Notes under the pieces: model-generated | Seen by the model: the letters and a program-made list of their open reading frames with translations, nothing else | The model's database searches: none | What the model was told of the DNA's origin: nothing | Part shown: positions 63,425 through 64,000 of the stretch, in pieces | Layout of the letters: every line of letters starts with the position of its first letter | How positions within the stretch are numbered: position 1 is the first letter of the stretch | Translations under genes and position numbers: made by a program | NCBI RefSeq assembly: GCF_000221045.1 | Contig: NC_015856.1 | Location: 3,554,542-3,618,541 of the forward strand | From: Collimonas fungivorans Ter331 | GTDB lineage: Bacteria > Pseudomonadota > Gammaproteobacteria > Burkholderiales > Burkholderiaceae_D | Direction: 5' to 3' | Length of the DNA stretch: 64,000 nt

Positions 63425-64000
63425 TGGAGATACTCCTGGCAAGCGTCCAGCAAGATACGGCCGAAATAGTCGGCGAAGCTGCGCCGGATCACCAGTTCAT
63501 ACTCACCGCCGGCCAAAGGCCGCAGCAAGACGCCTGCCTTGAAGAAATGGCTTTGGGCGCATTGGCCAACCGTGAACACAGCCGGATGAAAGTCCAGCGG
63601 ACAACCTTTCCGCAAAACCTCGCGCGCCTTTTCCCCGCTGAGCACCAGGCTGGTGTTGCCGCTGCTGACATCCACCACGGAAGCAAACTGTCCGGCCAGC
63701 GCGCCGGTCAGATCCGCGCATAATGCCGGCAAGCGCGGCTGTTTCGACTGGACCAGCCATTCATTCGGCGCCAGCCAGTAAATGGTGAACTTCTCGCTGT
63801 CCGTGACCGTGTTCGGCTGCAGCGGCAGAACCGCGCCGGTGAGGCTCTTGACCGCTTTCTGCAGCACGGCGGAATCCGCGTCGCCCTTGAGGTTGATCAG
63901 TTCGAGGAACGGTTTCTCTTCCATGCTGACCGCCGCGCCGGCGCCGGCCGCGAGCGGCGCCAGCATCTGCGTCAGTTCGGTGAACGGCGATTCTTGCTGC
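63421..64000 (-). CDS. soxG: Sarcosine oxidase gamma subunit SoxG (5' end beyond window)
   Basis: Visible residues run about 193 codons. The stretch ..ESPFTELTQMLAPLAAGAGAAVSMEEKPFLELINLKGD is the start region of SoxG, then TIYWLAPNEWLV, VVDVSSGNTSLVLSGEKAREVLRKGCPLDFHP and the terminal SFADYFGRILLDACQEY. SoxG is the small subunit of heterotetrameric sarcosine oxidase, structurally like the C-terminal part of glycine cleavage T protein. Codons upstream of the in-frame ATG at 63966 still match the family, so the true start is beyond the right edge. Its stop overlaps folB as ATGA. Confidence 0.9.
   Translation of the reverse strand, partial: QQESPFTELTQMLAPLAAGAGAAVSMEEKPFLELINLKGDADSAVLQKAVKSLTGAVLPLQPNTVTDSEKFTIYWLAPNEWLVQSKQPRLPALCADLTGALAGQFASVVDVSSGNTSLVLSGEKAREVLRKGCPLDFHPAVFTVGQCAQSHFFKAGVLLRPLAGGEYELVIRRSFADYFGRILLDACQEYLQ

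Overview
The window reads as a stretch of betaproteobacterial chromosome, most likely Burkholderiales/Oxalobacteraceae (Collimonas- or Herbaspirillum-like). This is inferred from gene content and the GC-rich, NNC/NNG-biased codon use; no rRNA or other marker that would settle the taxon is present. Coding density is high, and no tRNA, rRNA, CRISPR array, transposase or prophage gene was found. One fold-back (MITE-like) repeat lies at about 53470-53635.

Layout. (1) 1-2653: sulfate/thiosulfate importer cysT-cysW-cysA (minus strand; cysA runs off the left edge). Its binding protein gene sbp sits alone at 19744-20760; the two upstream regions share a 10-bp motif that could be a CysB-type operator. 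(2) 3039-6692: two small exported proteins built on an unrecognised 'IVGKR' repeat, then a LytS-like histidine kinase, a DUF2807/GIN-domain exported protein and a LytTR response regulator. (3) 6704-11951: GntR/FCD regulator, DctA-family symporter with an altered substrate motif, M20 amidohydrolase and a MIO-type ammonia-lyase that departs from canonical histidine ammonia-lyase; a GntR-type palindrome lies between the divergent halves. (4) 11973-19676: alkanesulfonate operon ssuE-A-A'-D-C-B with two tandem ssuF-like molbindins, followed by a degenerate EAL protein and an RBBP9-type hydrolase. (5) 21008-30758: DM13 protein, DeoR/MFS pair, dgkA, IclR regulator, pbpG, methyltransferase/XRE divergent pair with an 11-bp inverted-repeat operator, EamA exporter, HDAC-family protein, and a phasin with a recognisable promoter flanked by repeated TTGC..CGCACAA boxes (a sign of polyhydroxyalkanoate metabolism). 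(6) 30825-34316: a long DUF349 protein and a short CinA-type protein. (7) 34436-38164: a tightly coupled four-gene operon (beta-propeller, polysaccharide deacetylase-like, fatty acid hydroxylase-like, EI24 membrane protein). (8) 38327-52153: housekeeping genes (FKBP, ACBP, hydroxyacid dehydrogenase, NhaD-type antiporter, pncB, CDF transporter, fdxA, ferredoxin-NADP reductase, pnp, rpsO, lolD) plus a tandem pair of unknown exported proteins. (9) 52146-64000: lolC/E, thioredoxin-like protein, an acyl-CoA ligase/SDR pair with an AraC regulator, NhaR-like LysR regulator, RaiA/HPF-like protein, Bax-inhibitor-1 protein, zinc-ribbon protein, maeB, folB and a partial soxG.

The best candidates for undescribed biology are the IVGKR-repeat proteins next to the LytS/LytTR system, the atypical lyase/symporter/amidohydrolase cluster, and the four-gene envelope operon. 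Calls rest on reading motifs, start sites and spacing in the sequence; no database search was run.
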